From: Labyrinthula sp. Ha
Taxonomy: Eukaryota; Sar; Bigyra; Labyrinthulida; Labyrinthulaceae
Length of the DNA: 64,000 bases
Reading direction: 5' to 3'
Assembly: GCA_015227615.1 (NCBI GenBank)
Contig: JAALGZ010000006.1
Location: forward strand, 682,001 to 746,000
The notes under the pieces were generated by a model. It worked only from the letters and a program-made list of their open reading frames with translations. It searched no databases and was not told where the DNA came from. The position numbers and the translations under genes are program-made. Below, piece after piece: positions 9,524 to 23,051 of this stretch (positions are counted from its first letter, which is position 1; the number at the start of each line of letters is the position of its first letter).

Positions 9524-12116
9524 CTAAAAATCATCATCGCCAATTAAGAATTTATCCAAGTTCATACCTCGTTGAGTAAAGGATGGTGTTCTGGTCTTGA
9601 ACCAAGGTTCCAAAGTTTTTTCTTTCGCTTTTTCATAAGGAATTAACTCATAGGGTAAATTCTGAATGTATATGTCATAAGTTATTCCTTTCTCAAAATA
9701 GTTTTGCGAAAGTTTAGTAAAGATTGAAAGTAGTAGTTCAAAGTTTTTTCTCACATCTGCTTTGGATTCAAAGATTATTTCTAGTTGCGAAAGAGCTTTC
9801 TTTTCACTGAATTGTATTCTAGAAACAATAGCTTGATGTTTATGTGGAATGAAATCAACTCCACTAATCATAGAAAAACTAGAAACGAGTCGAACAAAAT
9901 ATCCTTGAGGAATATAGGAAGATGAAAAATCAGCAATGAATTTGTATTTCTGTTGTGCTTTTATTGAAGTATAGCCTTCTACTTTTTTAAATTTTCTCAA
10001 GAAAAAAGTTTCATTTGTTTTTGGATTTAACCAAAATAACATATCAGAAAGCTTTGTAAAAAACAAAGTGTTTTGTTTCCATAAATATTCTAATAAATCA
10101 GTTGAAATTATATTTCGTGTTACTAAGTTAACATAATCTTTTTCCATTCCTTTTCTTTTTAATATTCTCCCATCTAATTTCGAAAAAGAGAGTTTTTCAA
10201 TATTGCGAGTTAAGAATGACCAATTCAATATAATAAAGTCTAAACTATAACAAAAAAGAGAAAAATACGTTTCAAGACCGCAAAATCAAAATGATACACC
10301 AGTGCATTCTCTTTAAAAAAGTTTTTCATGGACTCTATTTCATTTTCATATTTTTTTATGCCAAAACTTTGAGCTCCTTTAGAAAAATCTTCAATTGATA
10401 TAAAACCAGTTTGAGAAAATCTATCTTGAGAATATAACTCATCTAAATATTTTAACCATCTTGCCGGAACTTCAGGTGCATTATCAACTAACCACTGTGA
10501 AAAATTTGTTACTGCACTTCTAATATTCTTCAACTCTTTCTTCTGTTCACTTTCATCAACCGCATTAAAAGGAAAAAAACATAGATTTTCCAAAATATTT
10601 GATATGAACAAAGATCTTTCCTCTTCTAAAACATTAGTTGCATAGAATGCGTAAGGATTAAGTTCTTTCAATATTTTTATTAAGATCACTTGAATTTCCG
10701 CAAAAATTTTTGTTCTTTTCTTATACGAACAAATGAAAACGAATTTAACCTTTTCAGCATTTCCAATAGCCTAAAGAGTAATAACACAGAAAAAAAAACT
10801 TTTTTGATAATACGTTCTATTCTTATTGAGTTAAAATGTTCTGCATCAAATACAATAAAAAACACCATCTTTGGCTGTAAATATAAGTTTAGTTTGTACT
10901 CAGTTGTTGAATCTAACACTTCGCTTAGAGTACATTTACACCCATCAAATGTTGATTCATTTAATTCCATCAATGGATTTCTAGTACGAACAGACTTAAA
11001 TTTTCCACCTCGGCCCCTTTTTTGAGGACTACGTTGTCTTCTTCGTGGTTTTATAGATAAAATCTGAGGAAACGGATCTTGCTTTTTGATTTGTAACTCA
11101 CCTGATTTTATTCTTTTTACAGTCTGATCACCTCTAGAAATTATTTCCAACAACTTTTCTTCCTTTGTCTTTGCTTTTCTAGGTTTATTCCATAAAGGTT
11201 TTGTTCTATATTTTTTCATTCTCCTCAATGTATAAAAATTAGCTGTTTCGCGAAAATAACTATTTTTATGTGTATTTTCTTTTATTTCCTTAATATAAAT
11301 CCAGTTTTCATCCATTTTTTCTTCCTCATCAACTGTGAAAGGTATTAAAAACTCTTGTCGATATCTAGGATCAAATAAAGTATCTTCAGAAATATTGAAG
11401 AGTTTTTTTAAAAACGAACTAAAATTTTTAGACAGCAACTAATATTTACTTTGCAGACGAGTTTTTATCTTTGAACACGACGAAATTAAGTCGATTCCAC
11501 GCTACTTTAGCTGAAGAATCTTTCAGAAAAGATTGATAAATTGCAGCCTTTTCTAAATCTCAATATACAGAATAAAACTACTTGTTGTTTTATTTTCAGC
11601 ATATACTCTGTTTCGAACAAGCGTTCGCACAATAGTTTCACAAACTTCTGTGTCTTCAAAAATACTCAATGTGCCAGTAAGTGGTAATTGCTCTAATGTT
11701 TGATTTAAATGAATAACCTCAGAAAACAACTTAAAGGATTCATTTGAAAGACAGTTTGTTTTTCCAAATGTTATTACACGGAGAGTTTTGTTGTCTCTAA
11801 TTAACCGGCAAATTTCTATTTTAATACAGTTAAAAGAAAAATACCCTGGGAAAATTCATCGCTCAAATTATTAGATTCTGCGAATGAAAAATATTTACAC
11901 TTGGATTTATTTAAGACGTCAACCAATTCTTTTATTTCCTAAAAATAAGTGAACAGTTCTATTTTACAAGCAAGTCAAAGTTTTCTTTCTTCAAGATTAA
12001 TGCGTCTATGTTACTTTGCAGCATCTCCTTTGCCTGGTTAAAACTTTTAGTAGTTCTAAAATAATAATAAATAAGGCTATAAACTTCCATCGAAATCCAT
12101 AAGTAACGCCAAGCAT
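9524..12116 (-). CDS. LRR - degenerate Roc - COR (Roco-like) protein, 795 aa, eight exons
   Basis: Read as single frames this looks broken. Removing seven GT...AG introns gives one open chain: introns at 12056-12084, 11939-11967, 11816-11844, 11553-11581, 11419-11449, 10771-10799 and 10240-10268, all 29 nt except the fifth (31 nt). The exons sum to 2388 nt, exactly 796 codons. The start ATG at 12116 (MLGVTYGFRW) is the first in frame but could change if more 5' exons exist. Residues about 10-150 are ribonuclease-inhibitor-type LRRs (FSFAESNNLSDEF, LRVITFGKTNCLSNESF). A basic linker follows (about 230-320, with RRRQRSPQKRGRGG). A Roc-like core is recognisable from VFFIVFDAEHF and the strand KFVFICSY, but I see no P-loop and no DxxG. 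The COR domain fills about 440-795 (VPARWLKYLDELY, IIILN-like segment, FIPQGYFVRLVSSF equivalents). It is probably a pseudo-GTPase Roco protein used for scaffolding or as a partner of an active Roco. Confidence 0.8.
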
Positions 12117-15100
12117 CTTGGTCCTTCTAATATGGATCATTCTTTTGTTAAGCTGTGTTCAAAATTCGGCAACCCTTAACCTGGCTGTTTTGGACATAAG
12201 TTATTGCCAAAATACAAATGAAAATTTTGGGAAACTGGGAAACAAAATAGAAACATGTTTGTCGAGTCTACTTGTTTTCAAACTTTGCAAAAGAGAAAAT
12301 ATACGGAAAACTATAATTAAGTTTGTCAAAACCTTGAGTTATATTTTAGACTTAAGATACAAGCCTAAAGCGTAAACAAAAAAGACTTATAAGTCTACCC
12401 TGACTACTTTGGTTGTTAGTAGTCATGGTCTATCAATACTGAGCTGAATTAACACCTTCTTAGACAAGATTTTGTCCGAAAACTTTTTTCTAACTCAGGG
12501 AAATATATCCAAAGGCCTTGAGTACAGTAAAATGCTTATCGAAATCGCCGAAACATGAACATAATATTTAATTCTAGAGAGTTCGCACAGTTGTACAGTC
12601 AATACAAGCCTTTGACCAGCGCTGCTGAAGTAGTACAACAGCCTAGGAAAGATTTTAAGTATAAAACAGATGAATTCCAGAGTTTAGACATTATTTTTTA
12701 CATTAATGTTAATTTAGCGCTTCACAGTCAATAAGAACCCTGCCAAAAAAACGCCTGTGAACAACTATAGACTTTTTCAGTTCTCTCTAATCTGCACCTG
12801 GACAAAGCTTCAGCGAAACATGTATCCTCATAACGTGGCTTTTTTTTTTTAGCAACTGAAAGAAGCGCAAATTGTACAGGGTTAAAAATATACTTTCAAG
12901 GAAAGTACTTGGTCGAACGTTGGCTAAAGTATCGAAACTGCAAGAGCACGGACAAGGAAGACTCCAGTACACACTTAACCCATCTTTAATAAAGATTTAA
13001 ACAGTAAAGAGCCGCGAAATCTCTAGAAGACCTCTGAGATAACCCCATTACAAGAAACCTGTGCTGCAAGCACTGATCGGATAGTGTTCGTGCCAGGACC
13101 CTAGGAATCAAACAAGACGCGAGGAAATACTAGAAGTTCATTTCTCACACACTTTAATTAATGCAGTTTCACCTGTACTAAACTGAACAAAATAACTTTG
13201 AACTTAGTTAATGATTCTGGCAAGTTATTCTATCACACGTTCTATGGAGTTAAGTACACTACTGAGTTTCATCACGTCAGATAGCACCAGATGGAGGCAG
13301 AGTAATACCATGGCTCTATATCGTTACGTGTGACTCTGATGCGGTATTTTACTATAAATTAGATAGCTAAGAAACTATTAAACGAAATTACCCTTCAACA
13401 ATCAATTTATTAACATCTATTTCTAATCGTTCTACCCTCTGTTAACTGGAAATATACACTTCTAATAATATCTACCGTAGCTTTTCGTTCCGTGCCCCTA
13501 GGAATAGAGATTGACTTTGGGATGTCTTAACTCATTCAATTTTATTATTTTTCTAGAAATTTGATAAATTGGACCAATTTTCAAGAATATACTGGAAAAC
13601 ACCAAAAATACGAAGAATAAACAGAAATATGCTACACAATTCCAAGTAAATATCACAAAGTAGAAATTAAGAGTGAAATGAGCACTTATCTGTATTTAAT
13701 TGAACTCTTATTCAATCTAAGTTTCTATTGCTATATGAATAACTACAAATTAATTTCCAAGTGGTTATGCAACATAGAAAAACATCCCGTGATTTGGCCA
13801 TCGATAAGAAAAGTTACATGTCATTTTCATTGGTTAAATATTGTCTAATCCACAATGTAGACAGTTAACAGAAAGAAAAAAAGATTAAAGAACCGATATT
13901 TTCAAAGATAGCAAATTTGGGTACCAAGTTAGAGAAAATAAATATATTTATTAACAAGGAAGTAAGTCTTTAACTATGAATGCTATTTGAGTAACACAAA
14001 TTACTTTGTGGCCTTCAAACATATTCTTGTATTTACAAGCAATTTTTATGTATGCAATAGTCTCAAGCTCTTACTTGATACACAAAAGTTTTTCTTAGGT
14101 AATTTAGAGGACTACTGCTGTGTTATTGAAGTGTCAACTGGCTGAAATCATATATTTTAACAAATCATGCATCAATAGACGAAATTTCAACTACAGCAAC
14201 TACTTGAGGTAAATAAATATTATCAGTATACTCTCTATTAATGCTTAGAAGAGTTCCCAAAAATTCAAATATTTCGTAACAGTATAAACTCTTGTTTTAA
14301 GGTCCATAAATCTCAAGTAGGTATTTTTAATCACAAGTGACATAATAAAAAATCCTCTTGTTATCACTCCTTCATCCCGTCATCCTTCGATAGATTAGTC
14401 TTATGAAATCTCTGCTCAACTACAGCCTAATAATCTGGGAGATAGGTTTTTTACTAATTTGGAGGCATCAAATGGGCTTATAAACGTTTCGCGTACCAAT
14501 ATTAAGGAACACACTCTTAGTTGTTGTCCATAATTAAAAAAAATTCTTAAATATAGGTTATTCAAATAGTCTATTTTTGTTTATTTTCATATGATGTCAA
14601 ACTCAAATGATAAATTTTTAATAAAAAGTTAAGATTATTATCTGAGAGTTGAGCTGAAGTTAAACACAAGGAATAAAAGCTGACTTCTTGCAACAATTAA
14701 AGGATAAATAGAATAATCTGACCCCATATTTTATTCGCGTAATTACTCTTGTTGTGTCACACCCCGTATATCATACAACCAATTGTTTCTCCTAGTAATA
14801 GAAATGTCAACAAACTATCTATATATATTCCCAATGTAGTTGTTTCACACATTTTTATGGGTATTGTGCAGACCTATTATCATAATTTTAATCAATGACA
14901 GTCTCGTAGAACTTCAATGACAGTAGAGTGGCGAGAACTAGAAAACACGAGTAGTTAAGTATCCCACTATATTATTATTTGGTTGAAACCAAAAATATAG
15001 ATTATTCGGAGTCGATAATCCTCAATATAGCTATAACTGGCTCAGGAAACTAAGGAGAAATGATTAAACCCTTAAAAAGTAAAAAGAAAGCGTATACTCA

Positions 15101-17213
15101 TTAAAATATATCCAATCCCATTTTTGCCCTTTTAAGGTTGAAGAAGTATCAGCACAAAGTTATTTTCGTGAAATTATTAAGGTTCTACTGGGTTAAAACT
15201 AATCTTAGGAGCCGTATAAGAATTCCGAGTGATTAAAACTCAGATTCATTTAATAGTGGCCTTCATACTGACGTTATTTTCTTGTTATTAATATTTGCAT
15301 ATCGGAATTCTTATATATATATTATTTTTGTTTCTAATTATATGTGTTAGTTTTATCACTATAATGAAGGTATATGCATAAAGATTCCCTGAGAAAAGAA
15401 ATATGAATTCGGAGTGAAACGATGTTAATGTATGGGTGTACAAAATGTGGCTATTGGATAAAGTACGTTACCATTAATTTTTATACTTCAAAGTTTCAAA
15501 AAAGTTGCTTAAATATTAAGAAAAAATTGAGAAATTCTTTTACGGCTTAATTAATGATAGAAATTGAATATTATAAAAGGGTAAAGATTAAAAAAAAGAA
15601 AAGATAAACCAACTATGATGTTGAAGGTCATGGTATTAGGTTTTATTCTATACTTTTCTGAACATTCGCCAAGCTCGCCGCGTCATTATATCTTATGCGA
15701 AAATAGTAAGTTCAATTGAGGAGTATCAAGAATTCTTTTATTGGAAAAGAAAAAAGTATAAAAGAGGCTTCATATTGAATATTATGTATTTCTAGAAAGT
15801 CATGTACGTCAGTGTAGATAATTTTTGGTACCGTTTTATATTATTCATCCTTTGAAAAATCTACGCTGTTTAGAGTATTATAATTAAACTTAGATCTGTT
15901 TATTTGATTACTCTTTAAAAATTTGCAAAATGTTTCTCAAAAGGTCTGTAATGAGTGTATTGAAACCAAATTTACCCTCGAGATAGAAACACTAGTTGAT
16001 AATTATTATTTTTGTTTCTACATAGCTTGAAAATTTTTCTATTGTTTTGTAAAGCAAGGTTAATGTAAACTAGAAATAAGATATTTAATAATGATTATAA
16101 AACAAGAATTTCTGAACTATTGACCTGTTATATACTTGGTATTTTTCTCAACTCTAGGTTTCTATTGAATCTTAATTTCAGACGAATATGCCCAAACCTG
16201 GTTTGCTGGATGCAAATAAAGAAAATTTTCTTAAGGCAGAAGAAAATCTGTTGCAACATGGTTGTACGTGATCATAGTTGCCATCTAGGTTGGAAAGCTA
16301 TCTAACTGCAAGTTCACTGAAGTACTTTAATGAGACGAATACCTGATACGAAGGTGATTTTCAACTGTAATCATTTAAGTGGCTTTTCCACTAATAGTTA
16401 ATTCTGGTTTATTGTTTATCGTGTTGTAACCCCTTGGAAATACAAAAAAAAGGATAAAGTACAGAAGCGGTACAATCTTTTGAATTTTAGACTTATCATG
16501 AGTAATTGCTATGTAGAAATAATGACAAAACCAGCATCTTCCAATTAGTTATACTCGCATATCTGCTTAGGACATGTTGCTATGACCATATATGAGCCTT
16601 GCAATCAGTATGAAATAGATTAATTCCCAGCAAAATTTTTCTAATAACGTATACTTATAAGGATAAAAGTTTTTTAAAATTACCAACGAGATTTATTGGA
16701 GTTGAAGAGCTATAAAACTTACTAGATACTAGTAATGCATCACTGATAAAGAATCATTATCACCATAACAGCAAAATGTACTGTAGTTATCCAACCAATA
16801 TTTTCTGTTGAATCATCCAGATATTATTTTATTATTAGTTGGATTATGCTTCTCAGCAAAAAAAAATAATAGTATCAGTCAAAATAAAATAGTATCAAAA
16901 CAAATTTTATCGTAAGCATTCGATTTCGTTGACTTCTACATAATTCTCTTAGTTCTGATTCAAAAACTGAGTATATTGACTATAACGATATTGATCACTG
17001 TAAGAGCATATTTTCTAAACTCAGTTTGTTGTTGTTGAACTAACAAATAAGACGCTCAGATTATGGTTTTTAATTGGAACATTATGATATTAAGTTATTA
17101 AGGATTTAGAAACGTATAGTTTAGCACGTAGTCTATACTGAAAATGGCTCTAATTAAAAGTGTATCCAGAATTATCTAGATTTATTATTCCAGTATACCA
17201 CTATGAAGCGACA

Positions 17214-17230
17214 TATATATATATATATTA
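17214..17230. repeat. (AT)n microsatellite
   Basis: About eight AT units between gcgac and taatttt. A simple sequence repeat with no other signal nearby. Confidence 0.8.
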
Positions 17231-19892
17231 ATTTTATGATGGTTTTGCTAGGGTGATATCTTCATCGAAAGCATACTCATATAATCTTATACTTAGAATA
17301 GACACAGAAAATTCACTTCTATTTAAACATATTATCAGAGTACGAGAAATGTTGTTGATTCTAGGGTATTTCAGTTATCTTAACCTTTACGAGATTTCTA
17401 CGCCACTTCAAGATGAATATTAACTAGAATAAATCACTTAAAGTCATTGCGGACTTTATCTTTTTTTCGTTGAATTTATTTTATGTACTCATTTTCCTAT
17501 CAACATTACATTTGATATATTCTCTATAATAAACGAATATCGGTTTATTCTTTAGATCCCTTAGAATCGCTTAGGTTATTTTAGAAAGTTCAAAGTCCCT
17601 ATAATCTTGATCGTTGTGGAATGGGTTCTAGACTAGACAAATGTTGAAACTGAGTTAGATCACTATACATAGAAACTATACAGCATGTTTGCTACTATTA
17701 TCCTCACAAACATCCGGACGTTATAGAGAAAGATACTTTTGTTTTCTGAATATAATGTTGCACATATATATAGTCAGAGTTTCGAGATTTTACAACTATA
17801 TGCTTAGCTTCTGTGAACACTGAATTGAAAATGAAAATATTTCCTTGCCTGCCAAAAAGAACAAAAAATATTAAGGATTACGAGAAGGAAGAGAGCTCAA
17901 ATTAGGATATTTTCAGGTTAAGCAATAATCTATACGGTACTGTTAATATGAAGAAATTTGTGTACTGGATAAAGAAAATGTTGTTTCTCATAATTCATAA
18001 CTAAAATAGTTGCCGTTGTGTCGCCTGCAATTGGAAAATTCTATTTTTAAACTTGGAAACTTAATGTTCCAGTACATAGTACTTTTCCTCAGCAATATTC
18101 CTCCCACACGAGTTTATTCTGCTTTGCAAGCTCAACCATTATTTTAAATATTGCAACTATGATGTATTTTTTCAAAAAAAATTCGTGCAGTAAATCTGCT
18201 AACTTACAGAGAAACTTCACACTAATATCATATATTGTTCATGTCTACATATAGAGAAGGGATTAACGTACCTAAGTTATAAGAGCTTAAACCTGACATA
18301 TATGCCGGCTTTTATAGTCATTCAAACTGTTGTCAATATATAGATACTCCTTTGAGCATTGGATTTCTTATCCTTCTGAATAGATGCTAGATTGCTGTAG
18401 AGAGTATAGGGTTGAAGTGCTTGACATTCATCTACTTAAGAGAACGGAAAAATGAAAGTTCTAGAAACAAATCTGGAAATATGTCATTAATCTCATTAAC
18501 CCTTTCACAACTACTTAATAACAGGTTATTGTTGACGGGAAGCTAAGATAAAGATCAAATCAGTACTTCAGATATCGAATGACATCTGCTTCCAGGTACA
18601 TTGGTAGCAAGAGCAATTTATATCATTTAATTAGTCGAAAGTACTCAAGCTGTTTTTACAACTATGGAAAACATGTCAGCTTTTAAAAATTCAGTCGCGC
18701 CTAAGCTTGTATAGCTCTAGTGTTAGCTTTCGTTCTTCAGAGAAAGTTATATATGTATATTGAAGTAACCGCTCGCATGGGCCAGGGCTAAATCTTACTC
18801 AGATTTCTTACTGCTAATTAAATTGGGTTTGGTTTGTACATGGTTTTTCCGAGGATAATACCTTTCTTTTAGTTTTTATAGGGAAAATGCCACGGATCAC
18901 TTGTTTGAAAGCAATTTTAGCCTTAACCCTTCATTTACCTTTTTAATCATCGGCAAAACGAATTGCTTAACGAGGACAACTTGTGGTAAATTAAGTTCGA
19001 AGGTAATACTTTAAATATTCTACTTTAGACCTTGACGTTGTTCATGCATTAATGTAATCTAATGATAACTTAACGTTAGTTGAGATACTGGCAAGGCAAA
19101 TTTGGGGTATTCACACTATCTTTCAATTATCATTTGAAACACACTATACATAGCTTTTCGTTGAATTTATCTTGGAAACTCTTAATATTATTCCAACAAG
19201 CTACAAATTTTTGGAGAAGCAAAGGTGCAAGAAGGAAAAAGATGAACCCAACATATGAGGCAACCCAAAGGAGCTAACCTGAGCGGTGAGAACTTACAAA
19301 AGGACATTATCAAACGATTCACAACCTATATTTCTTTGTAGATTTTTGTTTAGAATTTTACTTCTTAGTACTCTCAAGAATCAACTATTGTATATGAAGA
19401 AAGTGAAAAACTTAATTAAGAATGAGAATGAAGTTTATATACTTTAAAACACTAGGTAATCGGTACTGAAGACATTAATGTTAAACTTGGAAGGTAGATT
19501 TTTCTGGCTCTTCTAATGTCTAACAGTATTAAGTTAGGATGTTGGAATAAAGAATCCGAAGCAAATATTTGCCAATAACTGAAGTATATATTGAAATTTG
19601 TTGCGAGTTAAGCTTTTTAGCCATACTTTAAAGATCTTTTCTTCAATTTTTCAATTGAAACCTCAGCCTGATCATCTCATCATGCATCTGTTTTTTCACT
19701 TGTATGCTCAAAAAGGTTGCGAACTGTATGCTTCTTGTGTTCTCATTCTTAATCTAAGTTGGCGTTATTCAGATGTTATATCTGGATACTGTTTCTACGC
19801 ATCATATAATGCAGGAGCATCAAAACCATAGGTCATATACCTCTTCCAAATCTTGGAAAACAAGGAAAAACTTATCATACTAACGATAAATC

Positions 19893-19914
19893 TAACGTTA
19901 ACGTTAACGTTAAC
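19893..19914. repeat. (TAACGT)n short tandem repeat
   Basis: Three and a half units of a 6-bp repeat, so the block is palindromic on a GTTAAC core. Too short to be an interstitial telomere of a standard type; it is probably a simple repeat. Confidence 0.75.
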
Positions 19915-20671
19915 TCTTGTACTAGCATTAATTAGTGTAACGCAGCAAAGTAGTTAATTAACTAATGTTGAGACTACTGTTAATACGATAACTATACCTG
20001 TTATATTTATTACTGTTTCCTGGTAGACCACTTTAACACTTACTAAGCTGAAACCCAGTAGTGCGAGAGCGGTATTTCTATATTATGACATCGTGATGGA
20101 TCTTCGAAGAGAGATTTGCTAAAGTTAATGAAACAGGATCTACCGTTAATCCACTATTGTGAAATATTCAGGTATGTGGTATGTAGTGATTTGAAGATTT
20201 CAGAATTCTCTAAGTAAACAAATATGAGAACCTTGTATTAACCACATGAACAAGAAATATGAGTTTCGAAGAAGACTTAATGAGGTCCAAGATTGCTCAA
20301 TATCATTTTGCCATGGGCCTCACACTGTTGAAGTGTTTATGCCAGCTGTGGGCAATGTCTCTGTCTCGCAGCGGTCTAACAATGAACCGACAATAGAGCT
20401 ATAGCAGCTAAATACCTTTTGGGATGAGTTTGAGTATGTTCACAGAGTGAAATTTTCTGTGAATAAAAGAGCTCCTTGTTCCAGCAACTGCTTAGGTTCT
20501 AGTATCCTGAGCAATATGAACTCTATAAATAGTTCTTAAACCTGGAAAATAAAGTTTCTCTATAGTGAACAGTTTCGACAATTTCTTTTAAAGTAAGCAA
20601 AACTATGACTCTTATTTGCAAATAAATAGCTTTTAACTTGGTGTCAATTGTGCCAATAGTTTTCTGTAACT

Positions 20672-21155
20672 AGGGGTGGGCTTTGATTTGTTGGTAATAT
20701 ATCAATAAATCATTTCCCCATGTTCTTCCTATTGATTGATTCTGATATTTCCTAAACATTTTGATTGATTATTAATAATCAACAGGTTATCAATAATTAA
20801 ATCGGCCACATGCACTTGGACCAAGTGGTCAAAAAATTTACAGTTCATTTTGCCTCCATATGAAATTCTTCAAAACACGGGGCATAATGCCCTACTGGAT
20901 TCTATTACTGAACTATTCCCGGTGCAGATTACCTTATTTTCTGGATTTCTATACGATGAATCTAGAAAATATTTGTTCATGAGCCGTTTGCCCCAAGGCC
21001 ATAAGGCCCAACTTATTATTAATAATCAATTGATGAACAAAATAAAACCAGCATCATTTGAGAAGAATTAAAATACCAAATCTTTTATTGATAATCTAAA
21101 TCAAAGTGATCATTAAATATTTATTAATAATTCTCATCAAATCACACACCAATCC
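20672..21155. mobile_element. hAT-like non-autonomous DNA transposon, 484 bp
   Basis: The left end AGGGGTGGGCTTTGATTTG and the reverse complement of the right end GGATTGGTGTGTGATTTG form imperfect terminal inverted repeats (about 13 of 18 positions), continuing into TATCAATAAAT-like sequence on both sides. The AGGGGTGGGC start is typical of hAT elements. GTAACT flanks both ends (20666-20671 and 21156-21161), within 8-bp windows that agree at 6 of 8 positions, as expected for a worn 8-bp hAT target duplication. The inside holds repeated TTATTGATAAT-type words and an ATG-less frame (20850-21071) with no transposase features. A related but shorter sequence lies at 49509-49690. Confidence 0.6.
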
Positions 21156-21161
21156 GTAACT

Positions 21162-23051
21162 GATCTTCCGCGGATGTTTCATATAAGGCTCTCTAATTTA
21201 ACCATTTCCCTATATATACGAGCGGAAAAAAATTGCTTCTAATTCAACTGCAGGATATCTTTTGCCTTTGTTGGAATCAGGAATAAGTTTATAGCGATCT
21301 GTTATAGATGATTTCACATGAAATAATACTTAACCTGAATTTTTGGGTGCGAAGATTCCTATTCCCAAGATAATACAAAATGAACAGATTTCTCCTAAAA
21401 ATTAACGGTATATCATTACTGATTGAAGTTTATAGAAGAATGTGGAGTTCAGTCTAACTCCAAAAGGAAGTGAATATTCTAATACCCTTTTTGTATTTGT
21501 AGCAGCTGTTCTTTGTTGGCTCTTTGTCTTGACCGGATAAACTCGGGGAAAAAAGAGGACTTCAAGAGTTATACACACTAGATATCGGAGTAGGAGGGAA
21601 TAGGTGCCTCTAGCTGAATTCTAATGGTCTCGGTGGTTCTCGAATAGTTTTTGGTGACAAATCTTTGCACTGATCAATAAGAAAACTGATTCTTATTGTT
21701 TCTAAGGTTAGTAGTTTAAATACATTGTTAGAATATGCAGCTAAGGTACCGACACTACATTTTTCTCGCCAAAGTTTTCTCTTGGTACTCCTGAACGACC
21801 ATTTAAAGGAACAAGTGAGGAAATGAACGAAGGTTAGAAATAATTAACGTGTCACGCTTTGTACTCTTGTAGCTTGATGATTTCTTCAAAGAAAACAGGT
21901 GATTTTTTAGTAAAATTTCAAATTCTTTCAATAAGCACCACAAGTCATAAAGACTAAATTTCATTTCTATATTCTTGCAATCGAAGCTTCAAGTTTTGTA
22001 AATAGGATTAGCTATTCGGTTCGTTCAGGCGCAGATAATGTTGGCAATCTGTGAAGATACTAGCAGTATAATTACAGTGTTGCAAGTACTTGCAAAGATG
22101 AACTGAATGAAATGCTTTGTAAGAGCATCAGGGTTCAACATCAAACATTTCCAATGCCGACACAGGATTCGAATAGCCTTTAATTTATATAATTTACTTT
22201 TCGGCATGTAGGCGTAAAAAAACAATGAGTAGCTCCCAAAATGGGAAGAATAGGAGCAACAGTTGGCTGTAATAAGCAGAAAATCTTTCTGGGCTTTGCT
22301 TCATGAGTGGGTTGGAATACATATAGGTCATCTTTTCAAGATCTATAGCACCATGTGCTTACATCTTTCCGTTTAATATTTAAATACATTTCTTCCAATA
22401 ATAAAATATGGTTAAAAATTGAATCCACTTGTGTCCAAACCAACAACTAATACTGCAAGAAATAGTTTCTTAAGGTAGCAGTTAGCATATAGAGAATTAG
22501 AAGTCATAACCAAACACGTATTTCGGAAAAACTATTTATTATCTAATAATAATAATAGAAGAAAAACTTTCTTGTATTAAACCATAAACACCTTATTTAA
22601 TAATTCTTAGCCTATATTCACTCTAGCTCTTGAATGAAAAGAAAGACAACATTTTTCTAAGAAAAACCTGAATACACTATCATTTCTTTCGTACTGTAAG
22701 ATTCTAGGTCACATTCACGGGCATGGTAGCTGCAATACTACCTTCTCTCTTCTTAACATCTATAATTGATAACCTTGGGTTGACCTTATGAATATTTATT
22801 GACACTATTGTCTGTATATATGTGTACAAACTATTTTTTCTGTCTTTCTTTGTATTCAAAACTCTACATTGATCTCGTTCAATACTTTATCAAATCTTTC
22901 GAGAAATTTTTGTCGCTTTTCTAGATAGAAAGAACAATCTTTGCGGATACGTATCCGTTAAAAATGGTAAATCAAATGGAAAACCAAAAAAAATTTTCCG
23001 ACTCCTTGCCTCGAATATCTTTTAACAAAATCAAAACCAATAAAAAAAATA
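21162..23051. other. Intergenic region upstream of the first pectate-lyase-like gene
   Basis: No gene seen. The last 100 bp before ATG 23052 are A-rich (aaaaaccaaaaaaaatttt and similar), the only hint of a promoter or 5' UTR. Confidence 0.4.

Larger units (their letters stand above)
12117..20650. other. Long gene-poor stretch
   Basis: No frame has a convincing product; the few ATG/TTG frames of 60-85 codons (for example 12118-12375, 16120-16305, 19080-19277, 19598-19831) show no domain and mostly lack an ATG. Weak coding-like text on the plus strand at about 20290-20540 (FWDEFEYVHRVKFSVNKRAP) may be a gene remnant but has stops and no family match. Genes made of very small exons separated by about 29-nt introns could be missed by eye here. 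Confidence 0.4.

Noticed and set aside
9524-11438. Three separate minus-strand genes, or a frameshifted pseudogene, in place of one Roco-like gene
   Set aside because: Seven 29-31 nt GT...AG introns join all pieces, and LRR pieces further upstream, into one exact-length frame with a coherent LRR/COR order.
19893-19914. Interstitial telomere repeat
   Set aside because: Only three and a half 6-bp units, palindromic, and unlike G-rich telomere repeats.
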